Assembly (NCBI RefSeq): GCF_003014655.1
Contig: NZ_PYAT01000009.1
Coordinates: 88,450 to 152,449 of the forward strand
Direction: 5' to 3'
Source: Planomicrobium soli
GTDB taxonomy: Bacteria > Bacillota > Bacilli > Bacillales_A > Planococcaceae
Length of the DNA: 64,000 nt
Positions within the stretch are counted from its first letter, which is position 1, and each line of letters begins with the position of its first letter. Made by a program: the position numbers and the translations under genes. This document shows positions 6,997-15,819 of the stretch, piece after piece. The notes below the pieces were generated by a model. The model made no database searches and was not told where the DNA came from. It saw only the letters and a list, made by a program, of their open reading frames with translations.

Positions 6997-8817
6997 TCAA
7001 TTTTTCAGGTAAGGCTTCAGCAACAAGTCTCCATAGTTTAATAATGTATCCGTATCCCGGATATGCTTTTTAGCTTCACTGTTTTTTCCGCGGGTCTCCA
7101 TCGATTTCAAGTCGTATAGCACCTCTGGGAATTTCGCGCCCGGAGCTTTGTATAGCTGCTCGGATTGGATAAATGAACCACCCGGCAGGTAATACCTCAT
7201 ACCAAGAAGGTTTTTCTTATACTGGAATAAATTATGGCCCATCATCGGATCTTCATGATCAATGCCAAGCAACGCCAGAATGGTTGGCATTATATCCACT
7301 TGCCCACCTAACCGATCCATCTGGATTCCGTGGAACAAATTGCCCCCGGTAAACAGAAGAGGAACAGTAAACTGATCTTTTATGGTATACGGATGGCCGA
7401 TAAACTTATCGAGCAGGGCTTTGTCTTCTTCTGTAACAAGTGAACCATGCATTCCTGAATGATCCCCGAAAATCACAACAAGCGAGTCATCATAGAGACC
7501 TTGATCTTTCAACTCCTCGATAAACACCCCGATCTGTTCATCTGCGTAGTGGACAGATTGCAGATAATTGCCGACATACATTTCCTCGTACTCAGCCGGC
7601 AAATCGAGCCCCTGCATATCTTCTGGCATGATGAAAGGAGTATGGCTGGTAACCGTAACAATATTGGCATAGATCCGGTCATATCTATCCAGCTGCTTCG
7701 GCAATTTTTCTGCAGCGAAATCGAATACGACTTCATCCGCCGGCCCGAATCCCACTGGCTTAATGTTTGGTATTTCTTCAGTCGAGTAAACTTCATCATA
7801 ACCAAGAACCGGATATAACACATCCCGGTTCCAGAATGTTACGTCGTCCGCGTGATAAGTCGCAGAACCATAACCGTATTTTTGTAATGTGCGCGGAAGA
7901 GACGGGACGGCCTTCCCATTCAGGCTATTGACTGTGGGAATCATCCCTTGCGGATATAAACCGGTGTTCGCTATCCACTCGGCGTCTGAAGTGGTCCCGG
8001 CGCCGATTTGCTGAAATACGTTGGAAAAATATGCACTCTCGCCCAAGAGCTTGTTCAAATTCGGCGTAATTTCCTGTCCGTTCACCGATTTCCCAATTAC
8101 AAAATCTTGCAGCGACTCTACTTGAATAACAAATAAATGCCGGTCTTTCGCTAAACCGAATCCCTTTTGCTGCTCTAATTCCACGTATTCATTTCCTTTT
8201 AAGGCTTCCAGTTGTTTTAGCGACAACTTTGTACTCGAAGCATGGGCTGTTTCATTGGATCTAAGATACAGTTGAACCGCTTGGGACTGAAGATAGCCGT
8301 TTTCTTTAGCAAAATAAGACACGTCAATCAGTGGCTGTTTCAGTGCATAAACGGTTGTAGCTATACATAGTGCAGCAGCAGCAACTGCCATATATTTAAG
8401 TTTCTGCGGCTTTGCATGGATTCTCCATTTTCTTGCAAAAATTGCCACTAAAATTGCATCTAGGAAAAAGAGGAAATCGAATGGATTGGCTAACATTGCA
8501 ATGGTATTTCCGACAGAGCTCGATTGCGTTGCTTGTTGAAGGTCATAATAAGAAGGTATAGTAGAATAATAGCGAATATAAAGAGTAACTGTGAAGAAAA
8601 TAACCGATACTATAAAATTGTAAATCCATACAGCAAGCCACGTCCGCTTTTTAACCCCTATCAAAACTAAAGCAAGCAGCAAGGCCCACATCGGAAATTC
8701 GATAAATGCAATAGTTGCTAAAGATTTCGTGTCAAAAATTAGCACCCTAAAAGCGATCACTTTGATCAGCAAGAATAAAAACAAATACGCAACAGGAAAA
8801 CCAGTCGTTTTTTTCAT
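6997..8817 (-). CDS. ltaS: Lipoteichoic acid synthase family protein (LtaS/YfnI type sulfatase)
   Basis: LtaS-type enzymes polymerise glycerol phosphate from phosphatidylglycerol on the outer membrane face. The 606-residue product has five N-terminal membrane segments (about 1-165), a linker, and an extracellular sulfatase-fold domain (about 230-560). GAGTTSDAEW carries the expected catalytic Thr, and GDHSGMHG carries metal ligands. An in-frame GTG at 8826 exists, but GGAGG lies exactly 7 bases before the ATG at 8817 and overlaps the GTG, so 8817 is chosen. It may be a true LtaS or a paralogue such as YfnI or YvgJ. A histidine phosphatase gene precedes it at 59 bases, possibly in the same transcript. 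Confidence 0.88.
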   Translation of the reverse strand: MKKTTGFPVAYLFLFLLIKVIAFRVLIFDTKSLATIAFIEFPMWALLLALVLIGVKKRTWLAVWIYNFIVSVIFFTVTLYIRYYSTIPSYYDLQQATQSSSVGNTIAMLANPFDFLFFLDAILVAIFARKWRIHAKPQKLKYMAVAAAALCIATTVYALKQPLIDVSYFAKENGYLQSQAVQLYLRSNETAHASSTKLSLKQLEALKGNEYVELEQQKGFGLAKDRHLFVIQVESLQDFVIGKSVNGQEITPNLNKLLGESAYFSNVFQQIGAGTTSDAEWIANTGLYPQGMIPTVNSLNGKAVPSLPRTLQKYGYGSATYHADDVTFWNRDVLYPVLGYDEVYSTEEIPNIKPVGFGPADEVVFDFAAEKLPKQLDRYDRIYANIVTVTSHTPFIMPEDMQGLDLPAEYEEMYVGNYLQSVHYADEQIGVFIEELKDQGLYDDSLVVIFGDHSGMHGSLVTEEDKALLDKFIGHPYTIKDQFTVPLLFTGGNLFHGIQMDRLGGQVDIMPTILALLGIDHEDPMMGHNLFQYKKNLLGMRYYLPGGSFIQSEQLYKAPGAKFPEVLYDLKSMETRGKNSEAKKHIRDTDTLLNYGDLLLKPYLKN

Positions 8818-8876
8818 TGGAATCACCTCCTTACTATAGGAACGATTAAATTTAATAGAATGTTTCAGCTAGCAAA

Positions 8877-9407
8877 TCAGGTCCATAAGCGGTTTATTTT
8901 TTTGTTTTCTCCAGTTATTTTCACTTCGTAAACATCCGGATTTGAAAGTTTCATCCACTCTTCAAAACCGAAATCAATATCAATCTGCTTGAGCAAAAGA
9001 CCCATCATATTTCCATGCGTCACTAAAATGCACTGATCGGGTGCAGTTTCCAGTACAGCCGCTCCTCTTTGCATCGCTTCTTTCCCAGATTCTCCATCTG
9101 CTAGTTTCAAGTCCAGATTTCCAAACGATTCTTCAAGCCGTTCCAGCCAATCTGGTAAATCCTGCGTGCTTAAAACTCTCTCGGCTAGACGGTCGTCAAT
9201 CTCTACGGGCATTTCCAAATATTCCGCTAAAGGCTCGACTGATTGAACTGCCCGAACGAATGGGCTTGAAATAATGTGGTGAATTTCTCTTCCCGTAAAA
9301 AAACGGACCAAAGCATGTGCCTGTTCCTTTCCTTCTTTGGTCAAAGGTGCATCTGGCGACTGCCCAGTAGCCTTGCAATGCCGGACCAAATATACAGTTT
9401 TCTCCAT
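8877..9407 (-). CDS. Histidine phosphatase family protein (phosphoglycerate mutase-like)
   Basis: The 176-residue protein has the N-terminal phosphatase signature as LVRHCKATGQ, in which the usual RHG reads RHC but the catalytic His is kept. It also has the second conserved region ISSPFVRAVQS and the C-terminal THGNMMG. The length fits small broad-specificity phosphatases of the branch, not glycolytic mutases. The substrate is unknown. GGAGAATGTGAT precedes the ATG. The gene is transcribed toward ltaS. Confidence 0.83.
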   Translation of the reverse strand: MEKTVYLVRHCKATGQSPDAPLTKEGKEQAHALVRFFTGREIHHIISSPFVRAVQSVEPLAEYLEMPVEIDDRLAERVLSTQDLPDWLERLEESFGNLDLKLADGESGKEAMQRGAAVLETAPDQCILVTHGNMMGLLLKQIDIDFGFEEWMKLSNPDVYEVKITGENKKINRLWT

Positions 9408-9689
9408 ATCACATTCTCCTATTTTTCAATATTTCGATTCCCTAAGGTTAAGTTCCCGGTAAATCTTTATCTAAACCTGCAACCTTTTACGCATGTAACA
9501 TAATAACATCTCTAACTTTAGTATACCCTTTCTGTGCCAATTCTTCATTCAAGTAAGCTATAGCTTGGGTTGAAAAAGCAGATTTTATCTAAGGCACAGC
9601 ACTAAAAGTGTTCCAAGCCGCTTGCAGCATTCGTATGTACATAATTTCCCGTCACAATTCCTTTTCCCCTATCTCAGTCTTTTTAAGCA
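9408..9689. other. Intergenic region between the rib terminator and the histidine phosphatase gene
   Basis: The stretch is AT-rich with no credible gene on either strand. It should contain the promoter of the histidine phosphatase gene. GGGTATACT on the minus strand (about 9524-9532) is a possible -10, but I could not find a well-spaced -35. Confidence 0.5.
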
Positions 9690-9718
9690 AAAAAAGCCGG
9701 CGCAATAAATGCGCCGGC
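9690..9718 (-). terminator. Terminator of the rib operon
   Basis: A 9-bp GC-rich perfect stem (9696-9704 with 9710-9718) is followed on the minus strand by seven T. Confidence 0.92.
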
Positions 9719-9729
9719 CTCGTTTGTAA

Positions 9730-10194
9730 TTATAGTTTTTTCATCAAGTTAGCCATTTCAATTGCGCCTGCTGCAGACTCCCAGCCTTTATTGCCCGCTT
9801 TTGTGCCCGCGCGTTCGATTGCCTGCTCGATCGAGTCAGTTGTCAATACGCCGAAAATAACTGGAATGTTTGCTTGGTCCATTGCTCTCGATACTCCTTT
9901 AGCTACTTCGCTGCAGACATAATCGAAGTGAGGAGTCGCGCCGCGAATAACAGTGCCAAGTGTAATGACTGCATCGTAATTGCCGCTCATGGCCATTTTC
10001 TTTGCTACAAGCGGAATTTCGAATGCGCCAGGAACCCAAGCGATTGAAACGTTTTCTGCTTCTACGCCGTGGCGTTTCAATGCATCTTCTGCTCCGCCTA
10101 ACAATTTGCTTGTGATAAATTCGTTGAAACGTCCTACTACGATACCGATCCGCAGACCTTCACCATTTAAATATCCTTCATATAAAACTGCCAT
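9730..10194 (-). CDS. ribH: 6,7-dimethyl-8-ribityllumazine synthase (lumazine synthase)
   Basis: This enzyme condenses 5-amino-6-ribitylamino-uracil with dihydroxybutanone phosphate, the penultimate step of riboflavin synthesis, in the cytosol as an icosahedral capsid. The 154 residues are full length. Family motifs include [21 protein letters not shown], the catalytic-region [19 protein letters not shown], and [16 protein letters not shown]. It is the last gene of the rib operon, 13 bases after ribBA, and is followed by a strong terminator. Confidence 0.97.
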   Translation of the reverse strand: MAVLYEGYLNGEGLRIGIVVGRFNEFITSKLLGGAEDALKRHGVEAENVSIAWVPGAFEIPLVAKKMAMSGNYDAVITLGTVIRGATPHFDYVCSEVAKGVSRAMDQANIPVIFGVLTTDSIEQAIERAGTKAGNKGWESAAGAIEMANLMKKL

Positions 10195-10207
10195 AATCCA
10201 TTCTCCT

Positions 10208-11401
10208 TTAAAAGTTCAGCATGTGGCCGAGCTTTGATTTTTTAGTTTTCATATAGGCTTCATTTTCTTCTTTTGTCGGCATTTCAATCGGCAGCCGCTC
10301 AACCACTTCCAGGCCATAACCGCCGATTCCAGCAATTTTGCGTGGATTGTTGGTCAACAGCTTCATCTTTTTCACGCCAAGGTCCCGCAAAATCTGTGCA
10401 CCGATTCCATAATCGCGCAGGTCATCGGCAAAACCAAGTTTCTGATTGGCTTCCACCGTATCATAACCCTGTGCTTGAAGTTCATAAGCTTTCAGCTTGT
10501 TTATCAAGCCTATCCCCCGGCCTTCTTGACGCATATAAAGCAAGATGCCGGAACCGGCTTCATTTATTTGCTTGAGGGCCGCGTGCAATTGAGGTCCGCA
10601 ATCGCATTTATTAGAGCCGAAAACATCTCCAGTCAAACATTCGGAATGGACTCGGATCAGTACGGCTTTTTCCGGATCAATATCCCCTTTTACAAGGGCA
10701 ACATGGTCTTGGCCAGTCAGCACTTCCGTATAGCCAACCGCACGGAATACGCCATATTCAGTCGGCAGATCCACTTCTACTTCCTTTTTGATGAGCTTTT
10801 CATTTTTTTGTTTATAAGATATCAAATCCTGAATCGTCAAGATGCCTAGGCCCAGCCGTTCGGCCACTTTTTGCAAGTCATCGACACGGGCCATCGTTCC
10901 ATCTGCATTCATGATTTCACAAATGACTCCCGCCGGGGCAGATCCAGCAAGCTTAGCCAAATCGACTGCAGCTTCTGTATGACCAGCGCGGCGCAGTACT
11001 CCTCCTGCTTTTGCAATTAACGGAAATACATGGCCAGGCCGTTTGAAATCTGACGCTTTGGAATTTGGGTCGATCATACTTTTGATTGTATGCGAACGCT
11101 CAAATGCGCTGATGCCTGTCGTTGAATCTTTATGATCAACACTGATTGTAAAGGCAGTACCATATTCATCTGTGTTGTTGTCGGTCATCAAACCGATTTT
11201 CAAACGGGATGCAATGGTTTCATCGACAGGAACACAAATAAGCCCTCTTCCTTCTGTTGCCATCAAATTGACCACTTCAGGCGTGGTAAATTCTGCTAAC
11301 GCGACAAAATCTCCTTCGTTCTCACGATTTTCATCATCAATAACAATAACGGCTTTGCCGTTTTTCAAATCGCGGACAGCTTCTTCCACTGTATAGAACA
11401 T
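10208..11401 (-). CDS. ribBA: Bifunctional 3,4-dihydroxy-2-butanone 4-phosphate synthase / GTP cyclohydrolase II
   Basis: The N-terminal half (about 1-200) is the DHBP synthase, with [10 protein letters not shown] and the substrate/metal-site region around [13 protein letters not shown]. The C-terminal half (about 205-397) is GTP cyclohydrolase II, with zinc ligands in [18 protein letters not shown] and the RQEGRGIGL motif. Together they feed both branches of riboflavin synthesis. A TTG 15 bases upstream is also open, but GGAGG lies inside that extension with ideal spacing to the ATG at 11401, giving 397 residues. It sits between ribE and ribH under the upstream FMN riboswitch. Confidence 0.97.
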   Translation of the reverse strand: MFYTVEEAVRDLKNGKAVIVIDDENRENEGDFVALAEFTTPEVVNLMATEGRGLICVPVDETIASRLKIGLMTDNNTDEYGTAFTISVDHKDSTTGISAFERSHTIKSMIDPNSKASDFKRPGHVFPLIAKAGGVLRRAGHTEAAVDLAKLAGSAPAGVICEIMNADGTMARVDDLQKVAERLGLGILTIQDLISYKQKNEKLIKKEVEVDLPTEYGVFRAVGYTEVLTGQDHVALVKGDIDPEKAVLIRVHSECLTGDVFGSNKCDCGPQLHAALKQINEAGSGILLYMRQEGRGIGLINKLKAYELQAQGYDTVEANQKLGFADDLRDYGIGAQILRDLGVKKMKLLTNNPRKIAGIGGYGLEVVERLPIEMPTKEENEAYMKTKKSKLGHMLNF

Positions 11402-11416
11402 ATACAACGCCTCCAA

Positions 11417-12046
11417 TTAAAATCCATGTTCCGAAAGCCAGTTTTTGGTCATTTTCGGTTCTGCTGTCTGAATGCGTTCTGTATACTTTGCAAGCAAATC
11501 GCATTCAATGTTGACGCGTGAGCCAATCCCTTTTTCTCCCAGGAGAGAATCTTGCTGAGTGGTTGGAATTAGTGAGATCGTCACTGTATTATGTCCAACT
11601 CCAAAAACGGTGAGCGATGTTCCATCAACAGCGATTGAACCTTTCAGCATCATATATTTCATAAGATGAGGCTCCAGTTCGATTGTTTTGGTGATGGCAT
11701 TTGCCTCTTTTTTCTCGGCGCGGATGACGCCGACGCCATCAATATGGCCACTGACAAAATGGCCGCCAAATCGGCCATTCGCCGGCATAGCCCGTTCCAA
11801 ATTAACACGGGAACCGTTTTTTAATCCGGCCATTGTAGATGACTTAACTGTCTCAGGTATAACGTCTACAGTGAAGGTATTGCCGGTAAACGTCGATACC
11901 GTTAAACAGACGCCATTAATGGAGATGCTATCTCCCCGCTTCACGTCTTCCAGAACAACTGAGCAGGCGACAGTTAACTCCATAGCCTGAGGTTTTGCAC
12001 GGACAGCGGTAATTTTCCCGACTTCTTCAACAATTCCCGTAAACAT
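11417..12046 (-). CDS. ribE: Riboflavin synthase, alpha subunit
   Basis: The enzyme dismutates two lumazine molecules to riboflavin. The 209-residue product has the two tandem lumazine-binding barrels: MFTGIVEEVG starts the first, and GGHFVSGHIDGVG begins the second. The frame stays open to 12085, but AAGGAGG is 7 bases from the ATG at 12046, and the conserved MFTGI start confirms it. In B. subtilis ribD precedes this gene; here about 400 bases of non-coding sequence separate it from the riboswitch. Confidence 0.96.
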   Translation of the reverse strand: MFTGIVEEVGKITAVRAKPQAMELTVACSVVLEDVKRGDSISINGVCLTVSTFTGNTFTVDVIPETVKSSTMAGLKNGSRVNLERAMPANGRFGGHFVSGHIDGVGVIRAEKKEANAITKTIELEPHLMKYMMLKGSIAVDGTSLTVFGVGHNTVTISLIPTTQQDSLLGEKGIGSRVNIECDLLAKYTERIQTAEPKMTKNWLSEHGF

Positions 12047-12240
12047 GCATGGGCCTCCTTCATAATTGCGGTAGAACAATAGCAACCTTTCGGCAGACGA
12101 ATGCCTTGCACAAAATAAAAAAAATCAATTAAGGTACTAAGAATGCCAGGTTTTCAAGAATGAAATATTTCCACCAAGGGGCGTTGGATGGTGGATAAAG
12201 GATGGGTGCGCTGTATTGATATCGCTTAAATAAAATCGTT

Positions 12241-12345
12241 AAAAGGGCAGTGGCAAGGATTTCGCCTATGTCTCAAAGAGACGGCTTCCTCTTCTGCAGA
12301 AAACGACCGCTATAATGGCAGCCATTGAGGATAACGGCCGCGCTG
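12241..12345 (-). ncRNA. Structured leader element between the FMN riboswitch and ribE
   Basis: On the minus strand, 12331-12339 pairs with 12305-12313 (9 bp including two G-U pairs). It encloses AATGG-CTG-CCATT, a perfect 5-bp hairpin (12314-12326). A second hairpin, GTCTC-TTT-GAGAC flanked by GCC/GGC, lies at 12264-12285. The sequence is more GC-rich than its flanks and encodes no ribD-like peptide. It may be a dispersed structured repeat or part of the leader RNA. Function is unknown. Confidence 0.45.
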
Positions 12346-12355
12346 CGCACGATAT

Positions 12356-12383
12356 AAAAAGTAAGCAATTGCTTCAATCGCTT
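12356..12383 (-). terminator. Candidate riboswitch-controlled terminator in the rib leader
   Basis: On the minus strand an A-rich stretch precedes a 9-bp stem (12375-12383 with 12363-12371, loop of 3), followed by ACTTTTT. It lies about 75 bases after the FMN aptamer, the expected place for the expression platform. The alternative antiterminator pairing was not resolved. Confidence 0.5.
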
Positions 12384-12458
12384 TTTTTGTATGCAAAAAT
12401 CCCCTTTTCGGTTTTCAAGCCGGAAAGAACGCATGCTGACAAATCTCACTCCAAATTC

Positions 12459-12614
12459 TTCTCCCATCCAGACTTTAACTGTCGGTGCCGGATTTACACC
12501 AGCTCCACCGGCTCCGAGAAGCAGCATACATACGTATGCAACTTTCAGAGACGGGTCACGGACTTACAGTTTCCTGCTCACCGCCGGTAAGGAATTTCAC
12601 CTTGCCCCGAAGAA
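12459..12614 (-). promoter_or_regulatory. FMN riboswitch (RFN element)
   Basis: Read on the minus strand, the conserved RFN blocks appear in order. They begin with GGGGCAAGGTGAAATTCC, then ACCGGCGGT, AGTCCGTGACCCG, GGAGCCGGTGGA, TAAATCCGGCACCGACAG and AGTCTGGATGGGAGAAG. The variable P3-side arm is a long hairpin near 12520-12545. FMN binding should repress the downstream ribE-ribBA-ribH transcript, probably by premature termination. Confidence 0.97.
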
Positions 12615-12703
12615 TTTGATTCGATTTATTGTCCATTCCATAGTAGCATAAAAAGAAAAGCAATTCTCCTAATTTAAACGTTTGATGAAATGGAGGCATT
12701 TAC

Positions 12704-13030
12704 GTGGCACACAATTCAGTAATAAAAGGCATAGAAGTTGATACAGAAACCCGCTGCATCCATTATCACTCAGAAATTGACCGGATCGCAATCAAGTTTT
12801 TCTGCTGCGGCATTTATTATCCCTGCTATGAATGCCATGAAGCTGTTGGCTGCGGGACAAACAAGGTTTGGCCAAAAGAACAGTTTGATGAAAAGGCGGT
12901 TTTATGCGGCGCTTGCGGCCATGAACTGACTGTAAATGAATATTTGGAGTGTGCATCCACTTGCTCCGCCTGTTCAGCTTCTTTCAATCCTGGGTGCAGC
13001 TTGCATAAGCATTTGTATTTCGAACAATAA
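12704..13030 (+). CDS. CHY zinc-finger protein
   Basis: The 108-residue protein has many Cys/His zinc ligands in the CHY-finger arrangement: CIHYHSE, FCCGIYYPCYECH, LCGACGHELT, and CSACSASFNPGCSLHKH. The product resembles stand-alone bacterial CHY-zinc-finger proteins of unknown cellular role. The start is GTG at 12704, with TGGAGG upstream. It faces the rib operon divergently and shares a short bidirectional terminator with the convergent GNAT gene. Confidence 0.85.
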   Translation: MAHNSVIKGIEVDTETRCIHYHSEIDRIAIKFFCCGIYYPCYECHEAVGCGTNKVWPKEQFDEKAVLCGACGHELTVNEYLECASTCSACSASFNPGCSLHKHLYFEQ

Positions 13031-13034
13031 ATAA

Positions 13035-13055
13035 AAAAGAGCCTTCGGCTCTTTT
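13035..13055. terminator. Bidirectional terminator between the CHY and GNAT genes
   Basis: The perfect stem AAAAGAGCC / GGCTCTTTT with a TTC loop has A/T runs on both sides. The GNAT stop codon lies in it. Confidence 0.88.
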
Positions 13056-13533
13056 AATCGATGCGCATGCACATAACTATCTGCTCGCCTTTCGGACGCA
13101 TCAAGCGGCGGCCGGTGTCTTCAAAACCCGCCCGTTTGTACACATGCTGGGCAGCTATATTATTCGCATTGACGCCCAACACCACTTCATTGAATGCCGG
13201 GTATTCTTCCTTGATGAATTTAGGAAGCGCGTAAATCGAACCCGTTGCAATGCCCCGCCCCTGGAATTTCGGATTCACTGAATAGGCTCGCAACAACATC
13301 GCTTTTGGATTATTCGAATAAAGTTTCCGGTCTTCCGATTCGTCCAGTTCGAAAAATCCGGCCACTTCATCACCGGCGTGAATAACCACCAAATGCTTTA
13401 ATGGATTTTCAGCGTCCCGCTGAATAATATCTTGAGGCAGGCCTGTAAATTGCAATTGGTCGGAAGGCAAATCGTATTTGACTGAAACTTTTGAAGTGTA
13501 GGCACGAAGGGAAACGTCTTTTTTATGGATCAT
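13054..13533 (-). CDS. GNAT family N-acetyltransferase
   Basis: The 159-residue protein has the GNAT core, with a beta-bulge region AYSVNPKFQGRGIA (acetyl-CoA pyrophosphate loop Q-G-R-G-I-A, about residue 92) and NNIAAQHVYKRAGFEDTG at the C-terminal core. The acceptor substrate cannot be predicted. The frame extends to 13563, but AAGGAG lies inside that extension, 8-9 bases before the ATG at 13533, so the shorter start is chosen. It is downstream of the NUDIX gene on the same strand. Confidence 0.82.
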   Translation of the reverse strand: MIHKKDVSLRAYTSKVSVKYDLPSDQLQFTGLPQDIIQRDAENPLKHLVVIHAGDEVAGFFELDESEDRKLYSNNPKAMLLRAYSVNPKFQGRGIATGSIYALPKFIKEEYPAFNEVVLGVNANNIAAQHVYKRAGFEDTGRRLMRPKGEQIVMCMRID

Positions 13534-13546
13534 GTCACTAGTCTCC

Positions 13547-14017
13547 TTATTTGTTTGAAACAATCAAGTGCTGAGTCTCTTTTGGCAATTCTATTAACGC
13601 TTTACGCAAAAACTCTGGATAGAGAGCGACATTGCAAATTTCCGGTACTGGAACCCATTGGTAGATCAACCGATCGCCTTCAGGCCCGAAAAATGGCGCA
13701 GTCTGGTAAAATGATGGAGGCTCGACTCCCCGTATCAAGTAATAAAATCCAATCTCATGAAAATTTTTACCTGCGTACGAGAAGAAGTTTTCTACTGACC
13801 AAAGCAGCCGTTCGATTTCAATTACAACATCCAGCTCCTCTTTCATTTCCCGCACGAGACACGATTTAGAATCTTCAAGCATGCGTGCGCGGCCTCCCGG
13901 CAACGCCCAATGGCTATCATTTGCCTGTTTATGAAGCAAGACATAACCATTTTCCACCCAAATCCCGGCCACACGATAATTAAACACATTGTCTTTCAAT
14001 GTAAATGTTGTGTCCAT
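13547..14017 (-). CDS. NUDIX hydrolase
   Basis: The 156-residue protein contains a Nudix box: G, five residues, E, seven residues, then REMKEELDV (about residues 42-64). The metal-binding REXXEE core is intact, while the usual Gly after EEL/EEX is Asp. NUDIX enzymes cleave nucleoside diphosphates linked to another moiety; the specific substrate is not evident. The ribosome binding site is weak (AGGA, 11 bases from the ATG). It is followed by the GNAT gene after 13 bases. Confidence 0.85.
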   Translation of the reverse strand: MDTTFTLKDNVFNYRVAGIWVENGYVLLHKQANDSHWALPGGRARMLEDSKSCLVREMKEELDVVIEIERLLWSVENFFSYAGKNFHEIGFYYLIRGVEPPSFYQTAPFFGPEGDRLIYQWVPVPEICNVALYPEFLRKALIELPKETQHLIVSNK

Positions 14018-14030
14018 TCAACAGCACATC

Positions 14031-14855
14031 CTATTCTTTTTCTAAAGTCACGACAACGATTTCAGGCAAATTGAACACCCGCAATGGGAAACCGCTGTTT
14101 CCCAATCCTCTGCTCAGAACAAGTTGCGTTCCCTGTTTCTTAAAAACGCCTTTGGTCATTTCCGGAAACCATCCTTGTCCTGGTGCAAGTACTCCGCCAA
14201 TTCCAGGAATCCGGATTTGTCCGCCGTGGGCATGCCCAGAAAAAACAACATCAATCGCGTCTTCAACATAAACATTGAACACTTCCGGCCGGTGCGACAA
14301 CATCAGCGTGAACGCATCCGTCAATTCCGCTTCCTCAATCGCTTGCCGAATATAATCTTCTTCTAAAAGTGTATTGCTGAGAAGCGGATCGTTTAGACCG
14401 GCGATCTGAATAACATCCCCATCCTGTTCCCATTCAATTGTTTCATTCATCAGAACAATAACCCCTCTTTTTTCAAGGGCTTCTGTAATTTGGCTGATTT
14501 CATTTGTAGCCACTTCGTGATTTCCGATCACAAAATACACTGTACTCATTTTTACCAAAGCTTCTACTAGTGTCAGACTCTCTTGCAAATCATAACGATT
14601 GCTGTCCACCAAATCCCCAGTCAGAAAAATCGCATCCGGCTTAGCGGCCTTCACTTTCTTAATAAGAAAAGATTGGTTTTTGCCAAAAGTAGCATTGTGC
14701 AAATCTGAAATTTGGACGATTTTCGTCCCTTCGAATGCTTCAGGCAACTTATCTGAAGCTACCGTATATTCAGTGGTTTGAACCCACTTATTGTTTACCC
14801 ATACAAAGCCACATGCAAATATAACAAGCGCAAGCAGGAGTATTAGTTTTTTCAT
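14031..14855 (-). CDS. Membrane-anchored metallophosphoesterase (YkuE/YaeI-like)
   Basis: The 274-residue protein begins with a hydrophobic anchor or signal (about 2-20), followed by a calcineurin-like phosphoesterase domain. All metal motifs are visible: ISDLHN (about 51), LTGDLVD (about 81), GNHE (about 114), a His in LSHRPEVF, and GHAHGGQ (about 211). It probably acts at the outer membrane face on phospholipid-like or other phosphoesters; the substrate is unknown. GGAG lies 8 bases upstream of the ATG. It precedes the NUDIX-GNAT pair by 13 bases, so the three genes may be one operon. Confidence 0.88.
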   Translation of the reverse strand: MKKLILLLALVIFACGFVWVNNKWVQTTEYTVASDKLPEAFEGTKIVQISDLHNATFGKNQSFLIKKVKAAKPDAIFLTGDLVDSNRYDLQESLTLVEALVKMSTVYFVIGNHEVATNEISQITEALEKRGVIVLMNETIEWEQDGDVIQIAGLNDPLLSNTLLEEDYIRQAIEEAELTDAFTLMLSHRPEVFNVYVEDAIDVVFSGHAHGGQIRIPGIGGVLAPGQGWFPEMTKGVFKKQGTQLVLSRGLGNSGFPLRVFNLPEIVVVTLEKE

Positions 14856-14949
14856 AAAGTCTGCTCCTGTTCCTCAAAAAATTTTCTATCTAGTATTTCG
14901 TTATAAGACAACAAAATTACCGGCTTTTCTATTTTACCAGTATTGAACA

Positions 14950-14983
14950 AAAAAAGAAGCGGCCAAGAAATTGGCCCCCTTCT
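14950..14983 (-). terminator. Terminator of the MgtC/SapB gene
   Basis: The stem AGAAG..GGCCAA / TTGGCC..CTTCT with one internal imperfection (14955-14983) is followed by seven T on the minus strand. Confidence 0.8.
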
Positions 14984-15029
14984 ATCGCATTACAAATATT
15001 TTTATAACAGCGTTAAAACTTAAGAGTGG

Positions 15030-15725
15030 CTAAATTATGACTTTATGAACAGCTTTGAAGTTCCAGAGATTTTTAACCAATTCAGTTTCTTTTTGGACAT
15101 TTCCTCCTTTTACAGTGAAAATATATTTCGAAACGTTCTTTTCGCTATAAACGCCTTCGTTGTCGATTTCGAATCTTAAAATCTCTAATTGGTTTTCCTC
15201 AAAAATTTTAGTGATAATTGCAAAGCTGTCATCCCGGTCTTCTGCAATCACTACTACAATTTTCTGGTTTCCAATCGCCAAATATTTTCGTTCAAGTTTT
15301 TCAAGAAAGTGCAGCGTCACCAGCACAATTGCTGTAGTCAAAACTGCTACAAAATACATATCAATGCCTACAACCAAGCCAATGCCGGCAGCTACCCAAA
15401 TGGATGCTGCCGTTGTTAATCCTTTTACCGACCCTCTTTGGACGATGATGGTTCCTGCTCCTAGAAATCCGATTCCGCTTATAACATAGGAAGGAATTCG
15501 TCCTGGGTCGAAGCGGATGGCATCACTGCCCATACTCAAAAACAAATCAAATCCTGTCACTGATAAAATCATCATCAGGCAAGAGCCTGTTCCAACAAGA
15601 ACATGTGTCCGGAGTCCAGCCGGCTGCTGTTTAGATTCTCTTTCAATCCCGATCAAACCGCTTAATACCGCAGTCAACAACAAGCGAATAATGATGTCGA
15701 TATAGTCTTCGGGTACAAAGCCCAT
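15030..15725 (-). CDS. MgtC/SapB family membrane protein
   Basis: The 231-residue protein has four to five membrane segments in its first 150 residues, with the family signature GLIGIERESKQQPAGLRTH and an ACT-like cytosolic tail (about 155-231). MgtC relatives influence Mg2+ homeostasis and modulate membrane energetics; the exact role of Bacillales members is unsettled. A TTG at 15752 is open, but GGGAGG sits 8 bases before the ATG at 15725, so the shorter start is preferred. A strong terminator follows. Confidence 0.87.
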   Translation of the reverse strand: MGFVPEDYIDIIIRLLLTAVLSGLIGIERESKQQPAGLRTHVLVGTGSCLMMILSVTGFDLFLSMGSDAIRFDPGRIPSYVISGIGFLGAGTIIVQRGSVKGLTTAASIWVAAGIGLVVGIDMYFVAVLTTAIVLVTLHFLEKLERKYLAIGNQKIVVVIAEDRDDSFAIITKIFEENQLEILRFEIDNEGVYSEKNVSKYIFTVKGGNVQKETELVKNLWNFKAVHKVII

Positions 15726-15819
15726 GCTGTTTTCCTCCCGGTTTTTCTTCAACGCTTGCCAACAGTTTACCCATAAAACCCGTTATCTAGCCTGCCATTT
15801 CAAGTTCCGGCAACTCGTT

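Noticed and set aside
12047..12458. Decayed ribD in the rib leader
   Set aside because: None of the frames on the minus strand shows deaminase or reductase motifs; the section instead contains a terminator and a structured element.
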